Below, piece after piece: positions 37,109 through 49,755 of a stretch of DNA of 64,000 nt. Below the pieces are notes generated by a model that ran no database searches, had not been told where the DNA came from, and worked only from the letters and a program-made list of their open reading frames with translations. A program made the translations under genes and the position numbers. Positions within the stretch are counted from its first letter, which is position 1, and every line of letters starts with the position of its first letter. The DNA is from Toxoplasma gondii ME49 (Eukaryota > Apicomplexa > Conoidasida > Eucoccidiorida > Sarcocystidae): NCBI RefSeq assembly GCF_000006565.2, contig NC_031474.1, positions 3,879,662 through 3,943,661 on the forward strand, in the 5' to 3' direction.

Positions 37109-38960
37109 GCTCTACCTTGTTCCAAAACCTTGTGCATACGGGGTACACCAGGTTCCTCACAAGGAGAATCGTGAGGCGGTGACTGGCCAGCGCCACAGAT
37201 TGCTGTTCATGCACAAGAAAGAAAACAGCGCATTTCCGCCACAACCCAGCTGCATGAAGTTGCTGGATATCGTTCCGGCGGTGCTCGGCCTTCTTCTCTA
37301 CGCTCGCGATGATACGTCGCGAGCTTCATCAAGCTCCTTTTGCATTGTTAGTGGCTCCCAACAGAACCCTTTGTGGAAGGGAATCTGGTCTCACGCTTGC
37401 AGGAGAGAGTTCGCCTTTGTTCACGAAATAACGAAGCCAAGCAGCTCAGTTGCATTCAGCCTGCACACTAAACACGGGCGAAATCGTCGCGTGATATGTA
37501 GTTCTTCGGTTGTCACGGTGATTGTCGTCGTGTTTGAACAACTAAACGTTTCTAATGCTGGATCTTATACACGCTGTCACAGCTTCCACTCAACGACGAC
37601 CCTTTGCTCGACAGACTCAATGACATCGGCCGCCTGCCAGTTGTCCCTGTGCATCTGGCGTCGGCAGTCATGTTTTCTGGTCATTTCTGCATGTCCTATG
37701 CGTTGCCTCCGTACAACAACAGAACACGCGGCACCGACATTGCTGATGAAGCTGCCTCGTGTCACGGGCTGATGAAGCTGTTTCGTGTGGGTCACGCGCT
37801 GATGGCACTGAACGTGACTTTGAACAGCCTGGTGACACAAGGATGCACGCCTCCTCTGCCCAGAGCTGTGACAATCCACGCGAGACGCCAGCGTCGTTCG
37901 CCACCATACCGCACTCCTAAAACTCTGTCCATACCTCGGCTGTAGCAGTGGCGTCACTATGTGCACGGTTGCTGGCCCACTGCCGAAGCGGACGGGTAAT
38001 GAGGCAGCATTTATGTTTCGCATTCTTTCTTGGGGATGGCGGCTCCACCTGAAGTACAATAATGCCTTTTGTTTGTTGCCGGTATCAGGCGTGTTGTTAA
38101 GCAACGCTGCTGCCTCTCTCTCGAACAAGGCTGTGTAGCAGCTGCGATCTAAACCCTCCTGGGGGAGGCAGTGACATCGGAACTGTCTCCACCGAATACT
38201 GTGAATGCGTCGCATCACGAGCAGTGGCACACCTAAACCAAGGCATGGTTCTACATCTAGTGTACTTGACGGTCCCAGGGTTATCGCAGGGGACACCTGA
38301 TGCGTAAAGAGTAATTTGTGCAATTGGGCTTGGTGCCTGAACTCTAGTGCAGCCAGCTTGCTGCTGTGCTGCCTTGGTGTCACGTTCTTACTTTTCTGTA
38401 TGCCGACAGAACAGCAAGTTGATGGGAGCATCGCCTAAGCTTCGACGGAGAGCGTACGATATTTGAAAGGCTCACAGAAGAGAGCGAAGGTCACACGCTG
38501 AAGTCTTTGCATAAAACAGCTACCAAAACAGTGTCGGTCAACCCCCCCAAAATTACAGGCGTGCAAAAACGAAGCAACAACACAGCCAACTCGGTTCTAC
38601 CAGAAATGCCACAATTTTCGCTGCTTCACATAACCTGATGAGTTTGTGTCGTAAAGTATGCTTGTTCCCTGTGGCAGTAGAGGAACAGTTCTCTTCTCAC
38701 GCAGACGAAGAGACACCCCTTAGTACACCTCGTCCCGTCCGTTACGAAATAAAGTTTACCAGTCGGCTGTCACCCGAGGTAGGTCAGCTGTTTGACACCA
38801 TTTCAGGTGCTTCCTGAAATGCTGAAGCTGACGCTTAGGACCCTGCACCCTTGAGTATTGCTACAAACTAACATTTTCTTGTAATACCCATGCTTAAGTG
38901 ACGTGTGTGATTCACGATAATCGTTCTTAAATCCGGACCCCCGAAGCCACCACTCCCGGA
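37109..38960. other. No gene seen; converging 3' ends
   Basis: The region lies between the 3' end of chorismate synthase (plus) and the 3' end of the minus-strand gene ending at 38961. It contains a 284-codon minus-strand ORF that I do not accept as a gene (see rejected items). Confidence 0.5.
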
Positions 38961-41522
38961 TCAACCAAACAACTGATTATCTTTCAGTCTCTGAAGAACA
39001 TATTTTCCTCGACCATCTGCCATGGCCTCTGCCGCCTCCACACCTTCCGTTTGGGCGGTCAGCAGCATCTCTCGGAGTGACGGATCCTGAACACGGAAGA
39101 AAAGCGTGAATCCAGCAAACATCAGCCAACAATGCAGTCTTTTTCCCTGAAGAAGAGCACTCGGGGTATTGGACCAAATGGTCTCAGTCGACCCTGACTT
39201 TCCATAAACCACGTTTGCACATGTTTTCGTTGACCCTCGGTTTTTGAAACAATTCACTCCTAGTTGCAACCACCTCAATTTAAACTGTGGTCCTCGACTC
39301 TGACTAATGCCATCGAAAGGCAGTTCTCAGAGTTTGACGAGGAGAGCAACTAAAATGGCACCACTGTGCTCACGCGATCATCTTCACCGGTCAAAGAAGT
39401 GGCAGGAAGCCTTGCTGCACGATTCACGCGTGGGCGAAAACACGACGGAGCGTGACCAGAGGTGGTATAAAACAACCAAAGTACAAGCGGGTGCTATGAC
39501 CTGATGCGCGCCAACGCGAGGATGGATTTTCTACATCAGCCACAGCGCACACGCTGCTCTGCGAGAAAGCTGTTCCAGATCTTCGCCGTTAACAGACACC
39601 CCTGCTCGGGTTTGCTACACAGTCTCTACCTTTGAACTACAACCTGCTGTCGGCAGCTATTAATGCCGGCCCCGCTTCCAGTAACCCTGGTGTGTCGTGT
39701 CTCACATTTCTTCCATGCCTACCCGGAAGGACTTCTTAAGGAACATGGCAAGCGAGGGGTCACTCCTAGCTTGCGCCTTATTCAGCAGCTGTAGCAGCCT
39801 GGTGTCTGTCTCTTCAGCAGACACATCGTCGTCCTGTGTTTTATCAACGGAACCCGGTTGGCGGCTTGCTTCCGCACTTTCTGCAGTCTTGAAATCCAAT
39901 TTCTTCACTCTCGCTTTCGCACTGCCTGAATGAGACAGCAAAAGGAAACATCCGGGAGACAAAGTTGTGTGCACCACATGGCCTCGACGTGCACTGAGAC
40001 AGCTCAGTTCTCCCACTGAAGGATATCACTACTTTTTGAGCGAGTGCGGAACTCTGGTCACGAATGAAGGTCTGAAGGTTCGTAGTCTGAATGTGAGCCG
40101 CCTGCTGGTTCACTGTGCATCTTGATCTCTTGTCACCCTCTTGGTGGATCGCCTGTGGACCGTCAACTGCTATATCGACTCTCGTCACACGGCCACTCTT
40201 CTCCACCTTCTTGATTTCTCCCCTGGCATACCTTCATCATCTTCAGCTTCACGAAGGCCTCCACTCATCAGGCCACCTCCCAGTAAGCTAGAGAATAAGT
40301 CTCCACCGAAGAGGTGATCCAAGAGACTGCCACCTCGCACCCCTCGTCTCGGTGAAACCCCATCTTCTCCGTCCTCTTCACTGGACTCATCATCCTCTCC
40401 CTCTGGCCGTCCTCCGAAGAAAGAACCTCCAAAGACGTCGGCGAACAAACGGTCAAACGGACTGCCCGTTCCCCCACCTAACGAACCACCTCGCGCCATA
40501 AACACGCCTGGAGAAATCTGAACAATTCCGGAAGAACTACCGTCGTCTGCGTCACCGTCTGCATCGTCGTCGTCAGCGCTGGAAAGGCGAGCTACGAGGC
40601 GACCCCGTGAGCGGCGTGATCGTCTACCTCGTCCCCCGTCTGTTACCTCCGCCTAGGAACCGCGCAAGCATGAAAACCACTAGAGGTGTGTTTCGCATAG
40701 TCTCTTTCTACAAACCAGCGCAGTGTCACCTTGTTATTCGCTAGCCCGCCATCTTGCCGCCTATCTTCACGTTGTTCAGTATTCCACGCAGTCTATAACT
40801 CACATCTCGACGACGAATTGCGCCCGCTGCTCTCTTCTCCGCGTGAACCGCAAGTTCTTGATCCCAGCCCCACACCAGCTACATGCACTATGGTGGGTGC
40901 TCTGTACTGCGCACGAACATCAGAAGTGGTTGCATTTTGAGGCGTCACAGTAGAACGCTGCTTGTGAGTCGACAGGAACCGCCTTTTCCAATCTAAAGTG
41001 ACACGGCCATTGAGCAATGAGTAACAGTGCAAACCACCACCCTCTCTCAACAATGAAGTGAAGCATTTGAAGAATTCGCTCAGGTACTGATACGTGACAG
41101 AATCTGCATTCGTTCTCCCCTGCGGTTTATCGTTGTCTCCACCGGGCCGCTTGAAGAACAGAGCGCACAATCACGTACATGCCGGCACCTCAAGGAAACG
41201 GCACTACGTGAAATCCCCTCTCAGTTCGACTCGTAACGCAAAGTCAGCTCGCGCGAAACGTAAATGAAATGGTGACGCCAATTTCAACTGGAGCTGCGTT
41301 TTGGCCGAACCACGGCGGTAGGTCGGAGATAAGGTTTCTTACCCTCACAACTTTCACCGTTCCTGCCTCCCTTGCGGCCTTTGAGGCGCCTCTGGAGCCC
41401 TTAGAACTGTTGAAGACACGCGCGAACGCGAGGCGATTGCACAGGTCTTGGGGTGTCTGGCAGTCGTGATCGTCCACTCCCCTATGACGCAGTTCTCTCC
41501 GATATGCGTTTAGAAAGAACTC
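38961..41522 (-). CDS. Unrecognised gene, four 3' exons
   Basis: Exons in transcription order are 41522-41343, 40652-40232, 39925-39723 and 39086-38961, with GT/AG borders and phases that chain perfectly over 310 codons to a TGA. The protein begins in this part with a charged segment (EFFLNAYRRELRHRG). It continues through an Asp/Gly/Ser-rich stretch with GGSFFGG-like glycine turns and paired acidic runs, and ends in an amphipathic helical C-terminus (LREMLLTAQTEGVEAAEAMA, then YVLQRLKDNQLFG). I recognise no family. The 5' end is unresolved: the first exon begins in phase 0, and I could not choose between an exon farther upstream (41596-42780) and an unseen start. Confidence 0.6.
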
Positions 41523-41595
41523 CTGAAATTTCAGCACATTAAAGACACATACACGATACCGGATGTTTACTGAGGAGACGACACCGCAGGATGAG

Positions 41596-42780
41596 TCACT
41601 CGGACGGCGGCTGAGGAACGGACAGCGTCACAGCGACTATGTCATTTGCCTTGTGGTAACAGCTATCCTCTAACAAGAGTCGCCTTTGTGTGACTCTTCG
41701 CCACGTGGGCAAATGGCAACCTTGAAAGCCGTCAGAGTCGTCAACCGCCACAAGCGGCCGTCGCAAGATCGGATGCAAACGCACCCCCGCTTCGGGCATA
41801 CTGTACCTCTCTGAGTCGAGAAGGAAGGTAGACTATCAGCAAGTTCAAAAGATTCTACCAAAAGTATGAATCAACACCGTTCAAACACTTTACATTCACA
41901 AGCACGCTCTCGTCTCGCCAACGATTCTATCTCGCCCGCACTGCCAAACTGAATACTAGGAGGGTCTCAGATGACTGGCGTGGCGCCGTAATATCGCGCC
42001 TCCTCGCTACTGACCCACAGAGAAGGTGGAAGATGGTCAGGAAAGAGTTCCCACCTTTTTCTCTTCGTTCACGCCATCGAGATTCGCTTGCAGCCGCCGC
42101 GCCTCATCTGCGTACGCCGCAACACTTCGCTTTCCTTCGTTTGAGGATCTGCATAGCGCAGCACCAATACAACATCAGGAAACGACAGCTCTTCATTGAC
42201 CGATTTCTTCACAGAAACGCCGATGATTTACCACTTTCTTCATGCGTAAGCGGCGGCATGGACTCAGTGCCGGTTAAATCTCCAGAAAGCAGGTGGCAAA
42301 AACGAAGACCGTTCCCTTTTCCACGCCACACTGACGCTGTGACTCTGTCGTTTCTCTCGCGTTGGCCGAAATCCCGACTCTCCCGTCGGTCTCGGATCCA
42401 GAATCACAAGACTGAATGCGGAACGAAGTCTGTCTTTTGTCTCATCGCACTCGTGGGAGACTCTGCCCAATAGCCTTTACGTACTTGTTCTCTTCAGCCT
42501 TGCTACTGCCTTTCGTCTTCTGCAAGCTCTGGTCCACCACATCCTCTTTGCCACTTTCTTCCTCTTCAGGCTGAAACAAGTGGGACGGCAGAGGAAGGCC
42601 GGCACGGACCGCAGCAGCTGCTTTAATGAGATCGTCAAGTCCTCGAGGCGTTATTTGTCTCCCACCTGCTGCCTTTGTTACTTCTACAGTTAGGGCGGGG
42701 ATCTTCAAAGCGCCAGACTGAAGTGCCGCGGTTAGCTCTTCCACCCATTCCTCTTCTGAAAACACCGTCAATGGCCACAT
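41596..42780 (-). CDS. Unrecognised gene, two probable exons
   Basis: One exon starts near 42780 (MWPLTVFSEEEWVEEL) and carries a helical, alanine-rich segment (GLDDLIKAAAAVRAGLPL) and a glutamate/lysine tail, with a good GTAAAG donor at about 42480. The next would begin at about 41822 after a TAG acceptor in matching phase 0. It encodes a compact, non-repetitive stretch (AGVRLHPILRRPLVAVDD, then TWRRVTQRRLLLEDSCYHK), ending PQPPSE and TGA at 41598-41596. No family is recognised. It may be a separate gene, the C-terminal part of the 42872-44743 gene, or joined to 38961-41522; phases do not settle it. Confidence 0.45.
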
Positions 42781-42871
42781 GTTACACAGAAAAAGAAAGT
42801 GTTTGCGAGTGTTATCTCTTACGCGACAGTTTCAGAGTCACTAAGCGTCAACGCATAGTAAGTGTTCCCCA

Positions 42872-44743
42872 TTAAGGCCTCGGGCTCGGGATAGATTCAG
42901 CTGTCGAGCCTCGCAAGTCCATCTTCACTGCCTGTGCGTCGACGTCAGAAAATCTAAATTCCGGTAGGTTCGGACACAAGACGTATCTCAGGGTGTTACT
43001 GAGGAAAAGGATGGGGAACAACCTGCCTGAACTTTCTCCAGTCCCATTCTCCACCACTGGGGAGAGAACACAACTGTTCCCTGCAGTCATACATCCAGTC
43101 GCGCGACACCGTACAGCAGTCGGCCTAGAGCTCTTACGTGTGCGAGACGGTGCCTCGTCGCTGTCGTTGGAGTGGCGCCTCAGCGACGACCCCTGTAGGC
43201 CTGAAGACGACGCGGTCGACGATTTACCACTGCTTGACATCCCATTCCAAAATCCCCCCTGTATTCCTTGAGCACCTCCTCTCTCAGCCGACAGAGAGGA
43301 AGCAGCGACGTCAACGGTGAAGCGGTGTGTCGGCGTTTCTCTGAGAGGAGACACTTTCGGTGCCAGGGTAAAACAGGGAGATCTTTCAGTGTTGAGGGGA
43401 GTGAGGAAACACGAGAACGAGGGGACAGCTGTTGGGGAAGCAGTCGCTGACAGCGCAGCTCCGAAAAGTCTCCGAGAGAGGAGAGACGACGAGTGATCTG
43501 GCGCTTGCCTGCCGGAGAGATATCTAGGACTGACGCTGAACGGCAATGGATGAGTCAGCGACGGTAGATCCGTCCGTAAAGAAGACGGATCGAAATCAGG
43601 TGAGAAACTCTCGGGAAGTGCACGTTGGCAACAGCGTTTTTCGTGCGGCAAACATGGATACAACGAAACGCTTGATGTAGAAAAGAAAACGTGCGGCAAA
43701 CCGCTCCCACGAGAGTCACATGTTAGGGCGTATGCACCATCTTTGGACCAGAAAGCCAAGAGTGAAACGACAAAGATGAACGACGCAAGACGAAGAAATG
43801 GACGGACCCAACAGAAGAGACGCAAAACTGTCTTCCTTTGTTTCTTCTGAGCATCATCAACACCCTGTCTACTCACAGCACCACTTCTACGCAACACCAC
43901 TTCCTCGGAGACAGTCGTTCGGCCGCGCGACTCTTGTTGGCCACAACCCGTCTCCTCGCCCTTGCAACGTTGCTCGCATTTCTCTGAAACCACCCGTAGC
44001 GGCCTAATACCAGGAGTCCAGGAATGACAGGCACTTTTTCCAACGGAAGGCCCACATAACGATGTATGCCTCGAAGTGGCATTTGTGGATCGTGTGGTGC
44101 TAGGACGGGGCTCCGGTTTCACTGCTGAAACCGATTCAGACGTCTTTTTGGCAGCCCGAAACAGCGCAACACAACCTATCGTGTGTCGCCTAGGAGTGAC
44201 CATATTGCTTCCAAGCCCACTGTATGCTGTCTCTGAGGCAATTCCTGAAAGTGGAAATTCACCCCAAAGCGAAAGTCTATCAGAAACCATGCGAGTTTCG
44301 CCGGGCGCGGAAACGCTTTCTGCCCGATCAAATAGTGGGGACGCACCCGCAAAAGCACCGTAACGAACGCACGGCGTTCGCGAATTTTCACAGTCGGAGA
44401 CGAGCGTGTCCCGCCGAAGACACCAATGCTTTATTCGAGACGAACACAAAGGGAACACGGTATCCACCATGAAGCGAGAGCCCAATTCACTGGTCTCCAG
44501 TCTTGGGTCAGTGACTTCCCCTATCAGCCCTGTGTAGGCCTTTTCGCCTCCTCGGGCTAGGGCACCAGGGCAGCGCACAGAAAACACGCTCGATTTGGCT
44601 CTGTCGTCCATTCTCTGAGGCCCCCCTAGAGCTGTTTCTGAATGCTCCTTTCCATAGTCGGTACGTGCCATCAGAGAATCTTCGGTGTTGCCGAATTCCC
44701 GGTCATGTGCGGGCAGAGATGAGTTAGGAGACCCCATCTTCAC
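42872..44743 (-). CDS. Unrecognised 623-codon exon with a recessed signal-like segment
   Basis: This is a frame of 623 codons from the ATG at 44743 to a stop at 42872. The first 310 or so residues are hydrophilic and Ser/Arg/Glu-rich. There follows a strongly hydrophobic stretch (FLRLASFIFVVSLLAFW), a small-residue motif (GAYA) and then about 150 residues rich in Ser, Thr, Pro, Leu and Arg with few acids, like a transit peptide. That order matches a bipartite apicoplast leader behind a long N-terminal extension; this is inference. The C-terminus (LFPILFLSNTLRYVL, then PEFRFSDVDAQAV) is compact, and the frame probably continues by splicing into further minus exons. Just past the stop another frame reads YYALTLSDSETVA into a GTAAGA donor. 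No family is recognised. Confidence 0.5.
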   Translation of the reverse strand: MKMGSPNSSLPAHDREFGNTEDSLMARTDYGKEHSETALGGPQRMDDRAKSSVFSVRCPGALARGGEKAYTGLIGEVTDPRLETSELGSRFMVDTVFPLCSSRIKHWCLRRDTLVSDCENSRTPCVRYGAFAGASPLFDRAESVSAPGETRMVSDRLSLWGEFPLSGIASETAYSGLGSNMVTPRRHTIGCVALFRAAKKTSESVSAVKPEPRPSTTRSTNATSRHTSLCGPSVGKSACHSWTPGIRPLRVVSEKCEQRCKGEETGCGQQESRGRTTVSEEVVLRRSGAVSRQGVDDAQKKQRKTVLRLFCWVRPFLRLASFIFVVSLLAFWSKDGAYALTCDSRGSGLPHVFFSTSSVSLYPCLPHEKRCCQRALPESFSPDFDPSSLRTDLPSLTHPLPFSVSPRYLSGRQAPDHSSSLLSRRLFGAALSATASPTAVPSFSCFLTPLNTERSPCFTLAPKVSPLRETPTHRFTVDVAASSLSAERGGAQGIQGGFWNGMSSSGKSSTASSSGLQGSSLRRHSNDSDEAPSRTRKSSRPTAVRCRATGCMTAGNSCVLSPVVENGTGESSGRLFPILFLSNTLRYVLCPNLPEFRFSDVDAQAVKMDLRGSTAESIPSPRP

Positions 44744-47700
44744 TCCGCATGTGCTCGCAAAACCGCTGTAAAAACGGGCACCAATCCTTGAGAGAAGCTC
44801 CGATGATGGAACTCGTCGCGCCTTTTATATTGCTATTTCCGGTAAACGCGATGTTGTGCCTGACCACGTTTCCTCCTCCTAAAATGGTACCCAAACATCT
44901 TCCGCTGTGGAACGAGACCTTTCAGTCATGAGCCTTCCCAGTCCAACTTCCGTATTGATCTGGCAGTCGAACCGGAGATATCCTGGAGGACGGATTTGCT
45001 GCGCAGAGACTCCTGCGTGTTTATCCACACGAGGAAAAGCAATGACTCAGAAGTTGCTGTCGTCTCCTTCCGTGCTCATGACAAAACTCTTCCGAAAAGA
45101 TACACCAGCTTCAAACAATTCGTCTCCACCATGTTCTGTGCTTAGTATCCGACACATATCACTTATTTATTTATCCGAGAAATCGGTAGATCAGAAAGAG
45201 TGAGGCGAGGGTAAAATCCGGCACAAGACAGCGTTTCTAGTAGAGAGCCCCAGGTGGCAAAAGGAGGAGCGTGTCTTCCGAGACTCTCCGGTCTTTAAAA
45301 AGAGATTTTCTGGGTGGCCCCGAGATGATGTCTCCTGGAGGATTCTTTCACTAAAGGTCTTTGATTTGTGAAGCAGGGAACCGATGTCGCAGAGTTGGCC
45401 CCCGACGCGTGCGAACTTGGAGACACCGTCCTCGCGAAGTAGTGAACAGCAGCAAAGCGCTTCCACGCCGCCGCCCGCGCTGTCCCTAGTGGACGAATCT
45501 CATCACACACAAACGGGTGCACTGAAAACTCACGTTGCACTGCAGATGAACTCGCTGCAAAAAAGCGACTGTACTTCCTCTCACGTGCATAATCAAAGAA
45601 ACGGTTCTTGTGGGTACGAAGAAAATGAAACAGTGCTTGTCTAGGAGTCAACACGCTGAAAAAACGAACGGCGCATGCTCCGGAGACGCGGCTCTTGCGA
45701 CCCCGTTACACCACGCAGCACACCGAACCGTCACCATGGCGCGTCGTCTCATGGCAAGTTCGTGACTGTTGGCATTTGTTGGAGAAACGGACATATTGCC
45801 TGTGTTCCTGATTAGATGCTCTTGCAGGACCTCCGTCCCACAATTCTGCAATTGTTGTAAGGAAGAGGCCGAAGCTGGTTTGTTGGTCAGGACACGCTGT
45901 CGTTCATTCCTTTCGATAGTGTGGGGACGATATTTCGGGGGAATCAAAATGGTCAATGTTACTTCTTCTTCGCTCTGTGGAGCCCGGGTAGCAGGCGGGG
46001 AACTTGGGACGCTATGACGTACTCCTAAAGTTCGTCAGCGGGACACAACTGTCGAACAGAGTACATTGACTTAAGTCCCCCATCGTCCGCTGACTTCGGC
46101 TACGGGCTGCTCTCACGGAAGCCTTAGACCAACGTCAATCGGGTGTCAGTTCCCTAGAGGGACTCGCTACCCATAGCACCCTCTCCCCAAGAATAACAAC
46201 TGAGCACAACATCACGCTCTAGACCATCATCGAAGTTTGTACATGTCTCCGCATGTGCACAACAGGAGGTAGTTCCATATCCTCGAATGCACGTAGGTTC
46301 GATTGTGAGTCTCGATCGGCGATGAGGTTCTGACCCACAGGCCATCGGTTGAACAAACCATTTTAGTTTCCTCAAGTTTCTTCATTTGGGTTAACTGTAT
46401 CGCGATGCCTCACGTCAAAAATCAACCGGCGGTCCAATTAAAGCATCCTCTGTGCCCGATGCTGCCGGATGGTGGAGACATCCGAGTACGCGGAAGTTAG
46501 TTTACCGATAGCAGCCCGTCGCGCGGATCGGGCGCGAATCGCTCGCAGTCTAAAATGGCAGTCCATGCATGCCAGACGAAACAGTGAGTGCTCCTGGTGC
46601 TGTTTCCCTATGAAACATCGAGGTCGGCATTACATCATTTCGCCTTCACTATGCACTGCCAAAACGGAGCCTCTCGACAACATGCCAACTAGGGCATACA
46701 GTAGGCAACCTAAGATGAACAGTTCATATCAGTGGGTCAGACAGGGAGAGCATTGCCGTCGTGGACTGCGCCGCAGCAACCAGTAAACGCCTCCGCACTG
46801 GGCCTGCTCCCAGCAACGGGGGGCTGGAAGCACGGGATTCCACACTTGGATTCTACCGTATCATGCGCAAGACGACTCGCTCATTCGTGTGGTTTTTCTC
46901 CAGAACCCAAATCTAACTCACTCGATGTATTAGTGACTCGTCACGAATGCCGTCGGGTTGTTGGTAGTTCTCATCGGTATCCTCAAAGCTAATTTTATCC
47001 CCGTCGCGTCAAGCCAGTGCTATCGCAAAATATTAAGGCCTCTTCGTGGAAGTGATCCTGTTCTGACGTTACCAACCACGTGTGCACCTGGAGCTTCTCC
47101 GACCCAGTGAACCCATATAGACAACCCGGAGCCCCGCACCGAATGCAGGCCCGACGAGCGCCGCTCAAAGCTGTAGCCCACCCAAAAGTATGCATTTCAC
47201 TGTTTCCAAGTTGAACATACGATACACAATCTATTGTATGTCCGTTGCTGTTGTATTTGGTTTCTACGCCAAAGCGTTTCCATCAGCCGTAAGCGAATGC
47301 TGACGCAAACTAGATTTCGTTGCCTCCACGTTTGATGACATCCTTTGGTATCACTCCAGTCAAAAGAAAAAAATCGAAATTGGTGTCTCAAACACGACTA
47401 CCACGCGAGCAGCTATTGGGTCTCTCGTGTGTCTCTAAGCGGAATCCAGGATTTCGCCGGAAATAACGTGTTGGGCGTCCACTGTCTTCCTCGATAACGC
47501 TGCAGAGCTGCTGCGACACGCTTTTTTGAGGAAGCACCCCAACGGCGGTGTCTTAACACATTTTGTTCCATAAATTGAAGTAACAACTGCCCAGACAGAG
47601 AATTGGTTTTGCAATGGCTGCAGTGTTGGTCGTTGAGTGAAAGCTCTGACACCATCGGATGCAGAACGATACCATGACACTTTTTCCCGTATGTCATCGT

Positions 47701-48689
47701 ACGAGAGAAGACTGAGACTGAGTCTTGTGGCACGTGAACCAGACCAATAAAATACACGGTGACCGCGGAAAACACAAACACAAATAATGAGCGCTGCTGT
47801 CGCATACGCCCCTACACTATTACCAATTGTGTGAAAAGAAGGCAGTCTATTTCGAAAAGGGAAAAAACACTTTACCATACGTCCCATCACTTGCTGCGAT
47901 CTCACCACTGCTGAACGTCTATGTCTGTTTCCTCCTCTCCAACTAGGAATAGAGTCCGTCGAGGCAGTTACACCAGAAATGCTATGTGTGTCGCGTACAC
48001 GCCTTCGTGGAATTCCGCTTGCCACCACATAAATCCGATACCATCTAGCACGGCACTTCAGTCATAACCGAGGTTTACAAGATTCAGAAAGCCTCTTTTC
48101 CAGCTGCAGGCGGACATAAGGCTTGCCTACATCGTATCGCCCACATCACGGGGGGTCTAAAAAAACGACACAATTCCAGGAACCTCCACTTCCACTATTC
48201 GTTCTCCCGCTCCCAGAAAAGGGTCACACGATTACGGCTAGCAAGGCCGAACGCAGTTTCTGCCAGTGCCTTTCCGGAATCTGCCTCTCTACCTTACAGA
48301 AAAAAAAAAAGACCATGGCGTCTGACGTCGGAGCAGCTGTCACGCTCTTTCAATAAGAAGTCACTCCCCAGAACAGCAGTTTTCTATCCGTCTTGACACG
48401 CCGAAAGATCTATACTCATTCTCACCAGCTTTCTGCGCACTGCAGCGTTGTGTATTACCAGACAAGTCATTGTCTGCGACTCCTGCCAACATAGATTCTA
48501 CAGTAAGGAGATACTTGTGCATCGAGGCGCGCGCCCTACGGTCTCACTTCTTGCGCGAGACCAAAACCAACTGAGGTATCACGGCATCGTCTCCTCGCAG
48601 CAATCGCCATGCTTACAAATTCCCTCTACGCCGTCTGTACTCGTTTAGGATGAACTGGTTGCGGACCTTTTGTCCGATGTTCCGTTGCG
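44744..48689. other. No convincing gene seen
   Basis: Nearly 4 kb between the 5' end of the 623-codon exon and the 3' end of the sugar transporter. ORFs on both strands are short or compositionally random. A 197-codon minus ORF at 47435-48028 has one hydrophobic stretch but no other support. Confidence 0.45.
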
Positions 48690-49708
48690 CTAAGAAGGTA
48701 ACTCCCGTATGGCTTCTTGTATGTCCCTCTGAAGCGACATTGCATCAGAAAGAGCTACTGCTTGCATTACCGATGCTTCTTGGCTTATTGTAGGGCTGTT
48801 TTCTTCTGTTTGACTTTGCATTTCGATGCCGGTTTCTCTGCTGGATATCATCTTGCTGCCAAGTCCCCGACCACGGCGAACTCGTCCCGTCCCGCATGCG
48901 TCCTTCTCGGTTCCCCGTGTGCTACAAGCGCGAAGCTCATTCAGCCACGACGGGGCATACCCATCTGGGGTCAAACTGTCAAGAGCACACCCTCGGCCTT
49001 CTGGAATGACGATGAAAGTGAAAAAGAAGGCAACAACACTCAAGGCGGTGTACCCGGTCAGAGTAGCTGCAAATCGAAGGAACACCACAGCAAGTCTCTG
49101 AAACGAGAGTAGATTAAATTTGTTCTTCGCAGAAGACAGAACACCACATCGTCCATATCTCCAGGAGACACTCTCAACATATGATGAAACGTAGGAAACA
49201 GATGAAAATATTCCTACTTCGAAGGAGGACGAGAACTCCCATTCCTGAAAACGAACTCGCGTGGGTCACGTTTGTGTTTTGTGAATTTTGATTTTTCGTT
49301 AACTGCGGGAACATCTGGCTTTATTTGCATTTTGACATCTGCAGCTGCATGTCACTATTGGTCCTCAAACCTGTTATTGCTTTTGCGTGTTTTTGGCTTC
49401 GGGATGCACTGCTTCGCGAACTGCAAGTCGAGCAATTCTGCCCAGCAGTTATACAGCTGAGCGGCCTCAGCAAAATGGTGGGGCTCACATGATGGCGCAA
49501 CCTTCAAGAGAGTGCTGTCCATCAGGAAACTGGTGCAGACATCTAAAAGGAAATACAGGAACAACGTGAAACCGAGAGCCAACCCTCTCACGCACGTTGG
49601 AAGCATCTGCAACCAGCACAACAGACAGAACGACGCACGTGTTATACAACGCACAAACAAGGTCGTATTTGTGTGCCACTACGCGCACCGCTGGTGGTGT
49701 CCACAATA

Positions 49709-49755
<47 letters not shown>

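Noticed and set aside
37577..38431. 284-codon minus-strand ORF downstream of chorismate synthase
   Set aside because: Composition (Cys, His, Gln and Arg rich, no domain-like blocks) looks random and no splice context supports it; it lies antisense to the probable chorismate synthase 3' UTR.
47435..48028. 197-codon minus-strand ORF with one hydrophobic stretch
   Set aside because: A single hydrophobic run (AYATAALIICVCVF) is the only feature; the remainder looks random and there is no signal peptide or homology cue.
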